NCBI GenBank assembly: GCA_027627225.1
Contig: CM051029.1
Location: forward strand, 73,921,078-73,985,077
Reading direction: 5' to 3'
DNA length: 64,000 nucleotides
Origin: Congeria kusceri
Lineage: Eukaryota; Mollusca; Bivalvia; Myida; Dreissenidae
Shown here: positions 1 to 12,199 of the stretch, piece by piece
Numbering within the stretch: position 1 is the first letter of the stretch
How the letters are laid out: each line of letters starts with the position of its first letter
Notes under the pieces: generated by a model
Seen by the model: the letters and a program-made list of their open reading frames with translations, nothing else
Databases searched by the model: none
What the model was told of the DNA's origin: nothing
Program-made: the position numbers and the translations under genes

Positions 1-1
1 T

Positions 2-127
2 GGTGCCGACCGCGGCATCTTCTGCGATTGTTTTGGACAGTACCCCAAAATCAAGCCCAGCGCCAGTAATATCCCCTGTCCATCCGGTAATTGCCGCTCC
101 TTAATAATTGAAGAAATTGCAATTTAG
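2..127 (+). CDS. possible 3' terminal coding exon, cysteine-rich (partial, WSC-like?)
   Basis: An open frame enters from the left edge (first full codon at 2) and runs 41 codons to a TAG at 125-127. Its composition (GC-rich, Cys/Pro/Gly/Ser-rich) is unlike the surrounding AT-rich DNA. It reads GIFCDCFGQYP, then a spacer, then a short IPCPSGNC stretch, a spacing that loosely recalls the C-x-C...PC-x-GN core of WSC carbohydrate-binding domains. No splice acceptor is visible because the upstream part is outside the window. This could be the last exon of a gene lying to the left, or chance. The family call is a guess; only the frame and composition are seen. Confidence 0.3.
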   Translation, partial: GADRGIFCDCFGQYPKIKPSASNIPCPSGNCRSLIIEEIAI

Positions 128-172
128 TTCTGAAGATCATGTAAGTTTCAGTAACTTCAACATCGGATCAGT

Positions 173-305
173 GTAACAACTACAAGAACAACAACAAGAA
201 CAACAACAAAAACAATAACAAGAACAACAACAACCACAACAACAACAATAATAATAATAACAATATATTATACTAATCATAGGACTTGTACTATAACTAC
301 TACTT

Positions 306-390
<85 letters not shown>

Positions 391-426
391 AAGAAGTAGT
401 AGTAGTAGAAGTAGTAGTAGTAGTAA

Positions 427-464
<38 letters not shown>

Positions 465-473
465 ATAGTAGTA

Positions 474-527
<54 letters not shown>

Positions 528-560
528 ACAGGGGCAGTAGTAGTAGTTGTGTGGTTATCA
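173..560. repeat. trinucleotide microsatellite that flips strand (ACT to AGT)
   Basis: After A/C-rich imperfect AAC repeats (173-250), a CTA/ACT run covers about 297-349 and switches directly into TAG/AGT repeats from about 350 to 530. The two halves are reverse complements, so the tract can fold on itself. The long Thr-, Leu- or Ser-only reading frames here are products of the repeat and not genes. Confidence 0.9.
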
Positions 561-610
561 TCATCGTCATCATCATCCTCATAATCATCATATGGAAGAA
601 GAAGCGCCAC

Positions 611-1981
611 TATCCAATTTTCTTGTTTGACATTTGAAGTGGTAATAATTTATTTTATAACATAGTGTGCATTGTATGGTTCAGGTTTGATAAAAAATAC
701 TTTAATTCATTTTATTTTATTTTATTCGCATAATAAACATTTAATTGATGTAATAAAGTAACTTTCTTTTTTATTTTATAAATGTTATTCCTCCACAACG
801 GACAAGACTCTCCCTGACAACTGTTATACCGTACAAGTGCCTTAGCAAGTTTTAGATTATTCGTAAAAATGTTTAAGTTATTTAAATAGTATTTTCTCAA
901 CATAAAGCTTTTAAAAACCAACACATAATAAGATTACGATACATATTTTATAAGATAACAATCTACATGTATAAAAGTGTAAAAAATATCTCTAGTTGAC
1001 AAAACGGTAAATAAATATTAACCGGACATTAAACACTATGTGTAAATAACTGAAGTTGAACTATCATGAAATTGATGTTTAACTTCAAAATTAAAAGCGG
1101 ACTCGTTTGGTTTAATAAATAAAAATTAACAACAACAATCATCAATAACAAAAAAGCAATGGAAATATCAAAAATACGGACATCTTTTAAGGATTATTTT
1201 ATAAAATTACAATACTAAAATGTAAATACCTTATAATTAAAATAAATAAATAAGTAACAAACTTGGTAATTGTACTTGCCTTAAATCAAATCAAGCGATA
1301 ATAATAAATAACGTAGCGTAAAAAATATGATTTTTCAACACCTCAATTGCATTTTTATGATTAAACAAATTATCTTGTTCATGAAGTTTAATGAATGCTA
1401 TCATTATACGTCACTTCGTTTTCCCATTATAAAATCCCATATACCCATCCCTGCATAATTTTAATACGCCATGTCGTTGAAAAGTAATAGCGGCTTTTAC
1501 TGAAGAAATAATTTTCGATTTATCGTTGTTTATTGGCCAATAAACCACGCATCAGAACGACCAAGAATTGTTTATTGGCCGATACACGATAGTGCGAAAA
1601 TTAGTTCGTTTCTAACATGATTTGACATATATTTTTGCAATTGTAATTGGAACTAATTTTTACTATGCTCTACTCAGAATCGGAACTTCTTTTTGCATTG
1701 TGTATTGGGTAGTTTAACAACGAACTTTTTATTCATTGTGTTTATAAAAATAAGCGAGTATCATGTTGGAAATTTTAATCTACCCCGCGCGTGTGGCTAA
1801 AAATAAAAACTCGTGTTTTGCCGGCGAGAATTCCGTTATCAGCTAATAATCGGTAGGCGCTATTTAAAATGGATTTTAATTTAAAAATGTCGATGAGCGC
1901 TTGATTTTCAGATAAAAATCTGTTGTTAACTATACATGTATGACTAGTTTGTTTGTTGAATTACAGTATATTTGTTCGGTA
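611..1981. other. AT-rich intergenic DNA with one dispersed repeat
   Basis: No coding frame is supported. The stretch 1065-1320 is a diverged relative of 2945-3180 and belongs to the repeated units described at 2.1-6.4 kb. About 1610-1750 is a diverged duplicate of 37325-37450; both contain 'ttgcaattgtaat' and 'tattgggtagtttaacaacg'. Confidence 0.5.
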
Positions 1982-2120
1982 TAAGACAATAAATGTATCA
2001 TAGGCATGTTGATGGGTATAGAAAATATTGCACGCCTCGAAGAGTGATGTCAACATCTCTCTCCTCGGGGTGCAATATTTAACTATACACCGCAACTGCC
2101 AATGATATTTATATAATGTA
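1982..2120. mobile_element. palindromic MITE-like hairpin
   Basis: The core 2014-2090 is a near-perfect inverted repeat: 'aatattgcacgcctcg' on the left and 'ctcggggtgcaatattt' on the right around 'gatgtcaacatc'. Weaker pairing continues outward to about 1982 and 2120. This is the structure of a small foldback MITE. No target duplication was established. Confidence 0.55.
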
Positions 2121-2400
2121 GACAAAGTTATTTTTTCCCAATTTACCAAATTTCCATTTTGCTACACAGCTACACTTATCGCCGAGATATATATCCATGC
2201 CAGCATTCCTCGCAAATAAAACCGCGTATATTTATCCAAATAAAATGAATCCATCATTTTTTTTTTATTCCACGATTTGCAAGTAAATCCAACTCCAAAA
2301 TGACGAATTTTAACTTCACACTCCGAATGGGTATCCAATACCAGTGTAACAATCACAAATTGATTGACCTTTTATACACATATGTTTCCTATACAAAATA
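2120..2400 (-). repeat. exon-like block copy A (TATA box, leader, hydrophobic start)
   Basis: This is the first of about seven diverged copies of one block. On the minus strand it starts with a TATA-like 'gtataaaagg' (near 2375), then a leader containing 'ttttggagttggatttac', then ATG codons and a sequence ending '...gctggcatggatatatatct'. Other copies on the same strand lie at 3241-3440, 3950-4060, 4590-4740, 5515-5640 and 6120-6310, with a plus-strand copy at 33515-33660. The encoded short hydrophobic N-terminus is best seen in the 6.2-kb copy. Confidence 0.45.
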
Positions 2401-2417
2401 AACAATCTTCGAGCATA

Positions 2418-2711
2418 GCCGGGCCGGCTAGCTCAGTTGGTAGAGCGCTGGACTACAAATCCGAGGATCGCGGGTTCGATTTCCAGCCCGGCCACATAAC
2501 TTCTGTGGGGCTAGGTCAAGAAATTATTTCTACGACGATTTTCCCCTTACCTCTGAATCAAGTAGGGCAGTTGTCAGTTACTGGCATAAGTATGTGCACT
2601 TAGTGCTGGTAAACCAGCTTACCCAGGGAAAGTGTGAGTAGGTTAACTGACCACCGTTATATGACTGAAATACTGTTGAATACGGCGAAAAATCCAAACA
2701 AATAAACAAAC
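2418..2711 (+). mobile_element. tRNA-derived SINE, copy 1
   Basis: The tRNA-like head at 2421-2494 has a good A box (tagctcagttggtagagcg) and B box (gggttcgattt), and an acceptor stem that closes on 'cccggcca'. The anticodon loop reads CTACAAA. A unique body of about 210 bases follows, shared with the copies at 32217 and 49938, and ends in 'aaatccaaacaaa...aac' repeats. The anticodon loop differs between copies and the element has a common non-tRNA tail, so this is a SINE and not a tRNA gene. Confidence 0.88.
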
Positions 2712-4749
2712 ATATCAAGCCCGAACTTATTTAAACAGATCGAAATAACTTTCACAGATGATAAATAATTGGTCAGTTACTGTTATTAAATAACATGATT
2801 ATGACGTATTTTAATATTTTTGGTAATTTAAGATTATGGTTTGACATTTAAGACTTTAAGCGAACGAATGAAAAAAAACACAAAAAAACACAAAACATGC
2901 TTATACTTTATTTACGTGAAATTTTTGAGTGAATTTCTGAAGCTGACATTCATATTTAGTTTCAAAATTAAAGGGGGACGTTTTGTTAAATAAATGCAGA
3001 TAAACAAAACACGGGAAATGAAACAGAACAGCACAAAGAACGTACGATATTTAAATGATTATTTGATAAAAATACAATACTGATATGTAAAAATAAAAAA
3101 TAAAAAAACAGAAAGAAATGTTAAGCTTGATAATTGTGCGCAGATATAACATAAATTAAACGATAATACTACATTGCTTGTTAGCCTATAATTTTTTTTT
3201 CTAAACTGAGACGAAATGGCATTTTAAATAAAACAATTTTGCTACACAGTTACACTTTTTTAGCGAGATAAATACCCATGCCAGCTTCCGTTGCAAACAA
3301 AACCGCGTACATTTATCAAAATAATAATGTGCCTATCATTTTTTTAAATTTCTCAATTCGCAAGTTAAATCCAACTCCACAATGATAAACACATACGTTT
3401 AAAATTAAAATCAATTAGAAATTATAACACGATCAGAAACATCGTAAATAAAAAAAAACACCAACAAAAACAACATTTTGTCTTGCAAAGTTTCTGACAA
3501 GTTCAACTTTATACAATATAACACACAAGGCTGCTAAACCTATACGTTATACATTAGCACACACAAGGACTAGCCTATGCACGTAAGAACGGGCGAACGT
3601 GCAAAGGAACAGACGAGCGAATATTTGCAAAATATTCACCATTGGAGTTAATAACTGAGGTTCTATTTAAGCATTGCATTTGTTTTTGAGCTTGAAACTT
3701 AAACAAATGTAGTGTTAAATAAATGAACAAAACACGAAAGATAAGGAGAAAATAATATCGCTTGATTTATACTTGATCAAACTATTTATAATGTATAGTG
3801 TATATTCATAATAATTAAAAGAACGAAATATCAAGACTGATAGTAAATTAAGTAGCGCGGACATTCTTAAAATGTAACCACCTGACGAAAATTGTGCAAG
3901 CAAAATCATTTTGGCATGTACTAAATTCGACCCGGTCACAAAAGTACAATTATGGCCGAAAAAAAAATCCTTCCAGCATTCCTTGTAAAAACACCGCGTA
4001 AATTAATCCGAAAAAGTATGCATGTTTAATCCATAATCGGCATGTAAATAAAAAAACAACATACATTTATATAATTATTCCTATTTGTTACACATCTTGC
4101 GTGAAACGGCTAATAAGAATAGAATACAAATAAACAGTAGGAAATAATCAACAGCGTCGAGATTTAAAAAACAAAACACAACAATAGTTATGTTGTCAAG
4201 TTTAAACTTCATCTTAATATTTAAATTCATTAAAGTTATGGTATTGAACTTTGAGGCTGAAAGAAAACGACACTTATTGTGTTATTTTATCAAAAGTTCA
4301 ACACAAAAATACAGACTTTATTTATCAGTAAAACTAAAAATAAAAGAACGTAAAAAATGTACGGAGAAAATAAAATACAATTGTAATTAATGCAAATACA
4401 TTTATAAAAATTCAAAGAAGGAAAAATGAAATTAAATAAAATTTACAGGCGTAGAATTTCTTGAATTTTTAACAGCCGACGGAAATTACATTTTAATTAT
4501 TACCTACATTCTTTTAAATGAATGTTTTTGTTAAGAAAAATGCGAATGCCGTCAAAATAAGTTTTCAGATTTTCAAAAATCCTTCCGGTCGCAATACGAC
4601 TCATAGTGCAAAGAAAAATGTCCATACCAGTGTTTCTTGTTAAAAACGAACTCGCGTTTATTAATCCCAATAAATTATCCATCCTTTTTTTATTTTTTAT
4701 GTTACGCACGTGTATCCAAGCCCATAGAGACGATCACATATGGATGACC
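2712..4749 (-). repeat. tandemly arranged diverged units with exon-like blocks B, C and D
   Basis: Block B (3241-3440) keeps 'gctacacag', 'aaaccgcgta' and 'ccaactcca' in the plus orientation, as block A does. Block C (3950-4060) and block D (4590-4740) are more diverged. Between blocks, further similarity links 2945-3180 with 1065-1320 and with 3690-3760 ('gttaaataaatg...aacaaaacacg'). Block spacing is about 640-1080 bases. Block D on the minus strand reads an ATG followed by MDNLLGLINASSFLTRNTG. I see no intact gene, and the interpretation as decayed duplicates is inference. Confidence 0.45.
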
Positions 4750-6330
4750 ATTGTAAACACATCCTGTAGACAATAAACACAAACGTTGTGCATTTTAAGT
4801 CCGAAATAATTTGAAACAAATGGACAAAATTCAGTTTTCATAAGTTATTGATCAGGTACTGATATTAATAAATATTAGGCGTGTTTTAAGCGTATTTTAT
4901 TATTGTGCATACAAGTAGAAAATCCACATGTAATTAACATCGTAGTGAAGGACAATCTCAGAATAAATCTGGTACAATGCATTAGAAAGATAAAAAGGCA
5001 ATATAACGAACCTGGTGCTGAAATATATTTGTATTAATGTGTCGTTTATGTTCATATATCAATTGCTATGGACGAAATCACAATTAAGGATTTGTAACGC
5101 ATTTCGTCGTTATGTTAGACAACGCTTATTACTACATATGCGCTAAATACGGGTTGCATTATGGTTAGCGTGACATACTTTGATCCGGCGGTCATAGGTT
5201 TGAGTCCGGCTGAGGTGAGCCAGTTTATACTTTATATGCTTTTTTTGTGCATTATATTTGGTACAAATAAATAAATAAATTAACAATACAATAAATACAA
5301 ATTCAGTCAGTTGGTTAACAGAAAAACAATACATGAAAAAGGATAAATACATGCTTAGCTTAGAAATGTATGACTTGTATAGACTGACGACAATCGTTCT
5401 TTATTTATTACATACATTATCTTTATATAGTGTCTTTTAATAAATAAGAAGTGCAATTCGTGAGTAAATCATATTTCCAATATCACAAAAATCCATTCGT
5501 TCAGAAAGAAAAAAAAATAGTTTTTATACCACCATTTATTTTTCGCAAACAAATCCGCGTACATGAATCCAGTTAATCTAGTTATCATTTTAATTCCTTC
5601 ATCCCCATGTAAATCCATTTCCAGAGTGGCAATTACTTAAATATTCTAATTAAAAAATTACATGGTTTCTACAGTAGATTAACAAACAGGCGGAGCACAT
5701 TTTATCTGCGATTTAATTTGAACAATATGAAACAAAAGTTACTGTTTGGTAATAATTGACAATGCGTTTAAGGAGTAATTAGTAACAAACTATGTTTAAA
5801 TATCGAAATAAAACGAAGAAAATAATCACCAATACCGTGTATAAAACGCAACATCAGACTAGCCATGTCACCAATTTATTGTCTGGCGAAGCTTTCTTTA
5901 AAACTTAAAATTATATTTATTTATTGAAGTAAAAAATCAAATAAAAATAAAAATAAAAATAAACCTATCATTTAGTTACAAACTTAAAAATTGAAGTGTT
6001 TAACATGGAAAAACGCAAATAAAATACTTATTCTCAAATTATTTAAAACAAAAAAAAACAACACAATCTTGTTATAGGGTATAGTACATGCAAATGTAGA
6101 CACAATATGTTCTACAAAATCAATCTTGTAGCAAAACTAAAATTATTGCCGAGAGAGTATCCATACCGGTATCCCTTGCTAACAAAATCGCGCACACTAA
6201 TCCCAATATTTTATCCATTTTTTCTATTCCACAATTCAATTGTAAATCGAAAAGCAGAGTGACAAACCATAGTAAGTATTGCCATTTTATACTCATCTTG
6301 TTCCTATAGAGAGAATGAACAAACAAACTT
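4750..6330 (-). repeat. exon-like blocks E and F; F is the best preserved
   Basis: Block F runs on the minus strand from a TATA-like 'gtataaaatggcaat' (near 6285), through a leader with 'tttgtcactctg', to an ATG at about 6216. From there it reads MDKILGLVCAILLARD and a few more residues before a stop. The N-terminus is lysine, then a hydrophobic run, then small residues, as in a weak signal peptide. Block E (5515-5640) is poorly preserved. The plus-strand copy at 33515-33660 encodes MDKILRLVCAILVARN, which shows the frame has been partly conserved. The protein downstream of the signal-like start was not found. Confidence 0.4.
5150..5220 (+). repeat. possible decayed tRNA-like/SINE head
   Basis: An A-box-like 'atggttagcgtgac' is followed about 35 bases later by a B-box-like 'ggtttgagtcc'. 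The stems do not fold convincingly, so this is at best an old tRNA-derived fragment. Confidence 0.25.
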
Positions 6331-9300
6331 CGAGCGCCATCTCAGTTTGAACTTGAACCGTGCTTCCAACAAGTTTAAGACATGCTTTTTATGAATACAT
6401 CTGCATATGGATATATTGCGAAATGGAATATTCCAGTAGCATTCAATAACAAATACCAATGAATGAAACACGACTGAATATTCCCGCCCAAAACTGTCAA
6501 TCACGACTGGAAGGCATCCCACCAAAACGATGTTAACGTGAGGGTTGTTCAATACATAGTCCAGACTGGACTTTAAACTCAGACACCTTATTAATAATTA
6601 ATTGCAAATAAAAAGAAACTGAAATATATCAAGAGAATGTATTCAAAGTTTTATACCGCATAGCTCACTTTAACACATCTGTAACATTAATCTAAGATGC
6701 ACTAACTGCCATCACTCCATGGCGCAGTTGCTATTACCTCATTGGCTGTTGCTTTTTGTAAAGCGCCAGGCTTAAAATGTGTTGTTTTTTTCTAGATAAT
6801 ACATCTCCGATTTAACTCAGCCTACTGTATTGTTTTTGTTCCTCAGAACAATATTTAATCAACGAAGTGGGTGCCATTACTTATTGGCTTGATTTGTAAA
6901 TTTGATGTCCTATGAAGTGCAGCTTAATATTTTCAAAACTTTAAATAAATAGGCAATGCCAGTTGAGCATGTTATATGATTGGGTTGGTGAATCCTCAAG
7001 TAAAGAAAGATCTGGTAGAACAAATGCACAAGGTGCTGCTCAACAGGCTATTTTTGGCAGAAGAGGGAATACAATCGGGGCTGGGGCATCACCCTGCTGC
7101 TTTGCTCTGGATTCCTCCCTTTACCCAAAATTGAGCAGATGAACAATGAAATGTAATTGAATGGGAAGTTTGATTCACTTGGTCCAAAACAAGTATAGCA
7201 CATTTAGACATTCAACGCTTGTCATACCTTTTAAATACTCAAGGCAAAGTTCGACCGCCATAGATAGTCACAAAACTAACATCGGCCATATCTGCCGTCT
7301 GCGGTCCCACCAGCCTTTGATTTTTCGGCTCTTTAAACAAAGGTCATCTGTGCCGTTTTAACAACAAACAATCTTCTGTGCTAATCGTTTTCCTTATTGC
7401 AAACAAGGATTATCACCGTTTCAATCAAGTATTTGGCGGACTGCTAATTCCTTAAAGTACATTTCATTTACAGTTTTTACCGGAATTATATTCATAATGC
7501 GATTTCTAATAAACTAGGTCAAACATTTCTGTTGCGGAATTCTTAATGTTACTTTTTGCAAATCGCTATGTTAATAGTTAAATGGTATGCACGAAATATT
7601 TAATAAATAAAAACGTTAACTTAGGAATTTATCAAACAACCCTCGCCATCCAAGTTTCAAGTTTCGTATTGAGGGTTTGTATTTCGTATTGTTTTAACCG
7701 GTTAAGGGCCGAATATATCCCGACAGTGTAACGCATGTTTAAAGCTTCTTTATCAAGTGTTACAATATCAGTAAAATGTTGATTCCATGCATATATATTC
7801 GTTTCCTGTACTTTGTAAGCACAATCGTTTATGTTTATAACTACTCTTTATTATTTCGATTACATGTAACAGTTTAATGCTGTTTGCTATTTTACTGGAT
7901 CTTAAATTTTCCTAATACTTATACAATAGCTCTGTATTAAATTGATAAGTTATTATGGATAAAATCACAATCCTAAATCTTGATTAAACTTGCTTTTTGC
8001 AACTGGTTTTAACTATGTTTAGTATAAAAAAAACTCTTACTTTTTTGTATAATATTCTTTAATATGTGCGTAATTTCTACTATACTTATAGCAAACCACT
8101 ATTTCCGAATTTACTTTTGCAAGAACCAAATACCAAATCGCACCTTTAAACCTTTAAACCAAAACGTTTCATGTGCAAAAATTTCCAACCGTACTACAGG
8201 TTTTAACATGAATGTCTTGAACTTGCGAGTACGTGCAAAACATTTAATATATGTTTTAAACACGTGCGTGCTTATTCATCATTCTATTATGGAACCTCAT
8301 ACCACTGTCATGAACTAAATGACACCATGCCGATCCCGGTCATGTAACGGTGGCGGTGTAAGCTAGTCACGGATACGTCGTACGCCACCCCTTGATTAAA
8401 CCATGCCTCTTATAATACACTTCAAAATAATTAGCCAATACGTAAGATGTATGTACACAGATTTAATTTGATATTTACTCAAGTGTCGCGCGATACTGCA
8501 ATTGAAAAGTTTCGAGTGATATAGCACTGTTTGGTTATGAACCCTACTTAAAAAAAACAACGCGTTGTTGGCTATTGAGAACAACGAGATCATTTTAACT
8601 ATGTTTTTACTTAGTCTGCCTGATACGCCCGGAATGCATCAATAACTTCTTCCAAACCTTCAGTTTCGTACGTGTTCGACTCATTTGAGAAAAAATAAAA
8701 CACTTTCAACAAATTGTAGGATTAAAATGTATTTTTATTTTCATATAATTTTTCAGGAATGTATACCATAATCTAATTAAACATATTCTTGCGTAATAAA
8801 CAGACGTACTTCCTGCATAATTTTGATTTTGAATCGTCGTTAGCAGGCCTCATCATTGTCATACATTTGTGTATGCTGTTGATTGTTAAAAACAATATAT
8901 GAAACCATTTGTATATATATTTGACAATGTACCTAAACAAGTCGCAACAAATGTATTTTTTTACTGTTTACGAACGATGTGTGATGTTCCAAAGCACAAC
9001 CCCGCACCTGTAACCTTTAAGACTAGGTTGATTCCATTGGTTTCTGGTATGCCCATGTGTATTTTGGAACTGTTTATTTTTAACCAATTGTGTTGTCTGC
9101 TCATATGTATTTATAAACTAACAAGGATTCCAATAAGCATTGGAAATTTGTCCTGACTTGTGTCTGTTACAGGTACGACGCGCATGTCTAGCTGTTTTAC
9201 AAGTTGAAGGACATTTTGACATACTATCTATTGGGAACAACAACGTACAGGAAGTACAAACAAATTGAAGCAACTGTTCAAGGTATTGTAAATCGTTTAT

Positions 9301-10860
9301 ACAACAAGAAACGCATGCAGCATCGCAAAAGTGTTTCTTATTTGGGAGCATGACATAATACATATATACATGGACTTTATATTAAAATGTATATTTACAT
9401 TAGTTTATTAAAGTGGTTTGTTCAATTTTGCAATTATCTGTCAAGACAACTGACCATGTGTAAAATGTTCGATGACGAGTTTTTATTACAAATTTCCATT
9501 GAAGTGACAATAATGATGACCATGCCGGGTCCATCAATGCTAAAGCCAAGAACTATCAAGTTTAAACAACGTATGAAATAAAACCCTTAAACTATCAATT
9601 AGAACAACAACGTAAGCCGATATGTTGGGTGTCTTTAAACTGTGGTCATGTACATCTTTTAATACCGGGAAAATAACTGACACATTTCTGTTTCTTCTCG
9701 ATTTGGCCAGTAACAAAATGCCATGGAGGCGGGAGTAACGTCCGAACTTTCAATGACGCAAATCTGAAATGGGTGGCTGCTTTGCGCATTCAAATTTGGC
9801 TAGGTAAATACTTTGACGAAATAAAAGCGACATCGAAATACAAATACAATGTACGATAAGGTACAGGCCTGATTAAAACATAACTGAAGTTATTACCAGC
9901 TGTCAGGAAATCCGGGAAACCGAAATGCAGAAACAACAGTGTATGCTTTCAGTGCATATCAGCCAGTTTGTTGTCCGTGGTCGGTTTTCTTCATATACAA
10001 AAGTATTAATGGAATTTTAAAAAAAATCTAAAAAGTATACTAACAAAATACTGACTAGAACGTTTTGACAAAAAATATAGGAACATACTTTCACAAGTCA
10101 GCAGCAAAAAAAAACAAATTAAAACATGTTGCTATTCTGACAAACTTTAATGTAGATTATTGTAGATTAATTACAATTTAATCAAATTTACGGATCATTT
10201 ATGTACATATACTTTTACAAAACCTAACAGTTTGCATTTTAAGCATACTATATCGGAAACGGTTTATAATGGAACATTAAATTAGAGATATTGATTAAAC
10301 TAAACATTTTAAAAGATCCACACAAAAAACGTTTTACGATTATCTATAGTTCTTTTTATTATTATGTTACTTAAACAGCTTTAATGGCACACATTTAACA
10401 ACTAATTACAAGGTCTCTCCGCGGTGGTTTCTGGTTTAATCCAGAAATGTGTGGTCCACGCATGAAAGCCGCCTATTCAATAAACTTTGTGTCTATTGAA
10501 CTAAAACAAATGATCTCATTATGTTTGACCATTACTTTTGAAACAGTGTTGACATTTAAATATTTATTCTTTTATTTAGCCACGTTTCATATTTCGCACA
10601 TTTCCTTTCAACCTAACAGATGGCTTTTGAGGTTTTTTTTGCCATTAGAAGTTGATTCAGGTAGCTAAAGCAGAAAAACAGTTATTCTACATTAAAATAG
10701 AGCATTTAAGTAATATTTAATGCACAGTTAAATTAACAGAATACCTGATTCATTTCAACAAGGGCAACACATCGGCGAAGGATGTATTTCTCCTACAAAA
10801 CAAATGCAAATAAAGATCAATAAAACTAGCGTTTGTTTACAGTTCTTCTAATCACAATTA
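6331..10860. other. intergenic DNA without identified genes
   Basis: Only short frames typical of AT-rich non-coding sequence are present. A slightly GC-richer patch at 6970-7150 has an open frame of about 50 codons from an ATG at 6980, but it matches no family I know. At 9173-9268 a short frame follows a good splice-acceptor-like sequence (see findings). I see no repeat structure elsewhere in this stretch. Confidence 0.4.
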
Positions 10861-10861
10861 G

Positions 10862-10979
10862 CATCTGAAAGTCTCTATGACAGCACAACAAAGCTGCCCA
10901 CATCTGAAAGTCTCTATGACAGCACAACAAAGCTGCCCACATCTGAAAGTCTCTATGACAGCACAACAAAGCTGCCCAC
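10862..10979. repeat. 39-bp tandem repeat, three copies
   Basis: Three near-identical units begin with 'catctgaaagtctc' at 10862, 10901 and 10940 and end with 'aagctgccca'. The array abuts the hAT remnant on its right, so it may be a local duplication within that element. Confidence 0.93.
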
Positions 10980-10981
10980 TT

Positions 10982-11137
10982 TTAAATTCTTTTCATAATG
11001 CTTCCACAATGCCACTTCTTAACTACACGCTCAGCGTCCATGTACTGGTCATTCACGTTGGTCATTAGTAATGTGTTGACAGTTGCGACTTCAAGGCGGT
11101 TTCTGACGTCCGTTTTCGTTCTTTTCACATCAGAGGA
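10982..11137 (-). pseudogene. hAT transposase C-terminal fragment (dimerisation region)
   Basis: The minus strand has an open frame of about 51 codons ending in TAA at 10982-10984. It contains VKRTKTDVRNRLEVATVN followed, a few residues on, by a segment ending AERVVKKW. The pattern 'KRxKTxxRNRL...xxxNxLLxxx...A..W' is that of the C-terminal dimerisation region of hAT-type transposases of the ZBED/ZNF862 kind. Upstream on the same strand (11137-11250) the frame breaks. No termini were found, and the call rests on remembered family patterns. Confidence 0.4.
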
Positions 11138-11726
11138 CACTCTTACCACTTCGGCTGTACTTCAGGTAAGACAACAGCTGCAGCGCATAGCTTTTCGATG
11201 CGTTTCAATGGATTTCCAGTGGTCACCTGTACAGTTAACGGGGCGGCGCTAAAGAGGGACAGGGCGTACCGTCCCGCTATTCCGCTCTAGAAAAATAACT
11301 ACATTGAACATGATTACTATGGTGTCATTATTCTGCATATGCTTCTTAAAAAGTTTACCAACTTTATAACTACACATCCAATGAAATTTTAACGTAAGCG
11401 GCTTTAACTGCAAACGATCACAAATTCAAGATCGATGGTTTGTTTAGTTTTACGATGTTTTGGATATTTTCATGAATATGCATTTGAAATGAACACCAGA
11501 AACATCACCAGAGGAGAAGAAATCTACATACTACAAGGCTACCATTTGTAGTGCTCGGCATTGACTTTAAGCGTTTGTTTTAATATTTTCACGAAAAAAA
11601 AACGGCCAACGAGTTTCGCGAAAAATGTATGCCAATATTTTTTTAATAGTAACGGTTTCTAGCTACTTAATGCCGCAAACATATACTAAGAAAACAGAAA
11701 GGCTAAAAATAACTGATGTACTATTA

Positions 11727-11945
11727 AAGCAGCAGTCCAGAAATATGTTAATAAAAATAAAAATTTGCAGAAATCGTTTCTAGTGGACCTCTTACCGATC
11801 AAAATATAAAACACCCTATTAAAATCGGTCAAATAATAACGTTTTGGTAACTTTATTTTTGTCTGTATGCGATAGCTGGTGATGCCTCTGGAGTAAAACA
11901 GCATTAGTGTATATTCCGTTCGTACCAAGCGTTTTCGAACATACA
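11727..11945. repeat. dispersed repeat, copy 1 (second copy at 63787)
   Basis: About 210 bases starting 'aagcagcagtccagaaat' and ending 'ccgttcgtaccaa' recur at 63787-64000 in the same orientation with moderate divergence. Shared internal words include 'ttaccgatcaaaata' and 'tctggagtaaa'. The family was not identified. Confidence 0.75.
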
Positions 11946-12199
11946 CCTTATAAAATGCCTTTCGTAAATAAGAAACAGTTTACAGTCGAATAAACGATAT
12001 TAACGTTCATTAGAACTAATGCCAAGTTATGTTTTAATTATATTATACGGACTGCAACTTTAATTGTTCATTATTAATATGACCACTTTCATCTCTTGTG
12101 TCTTGATATAAATGTGTCGTACAGTCCATACAATACACCGCGGAAAACGCAAAACATAAAAATAAATCACAACGCATAAGATATGTAATGAAAAAAAAT

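Noticed and set aside
137..610. Long Thr/Ser-rich and Leu-rich reading frames on the minus strand
   Set aside because: They are translations of the trinucleotide microsatellite.
2421..2494. A tRNA gene
   Set aside because: The head is followed by the SINE body found in two other places, and its anticodon loop varies among copies.
2364..2603. A plus-strand frame across the SINE (79 codons)
   Set aside because: It is read-through of the tRNA-like head and SINE body.
10862..10979. A CRISPR-like repeat array
   Set aside because: It is a head-to-tail tandem repeat without spacers, in a eukaryotic genome.
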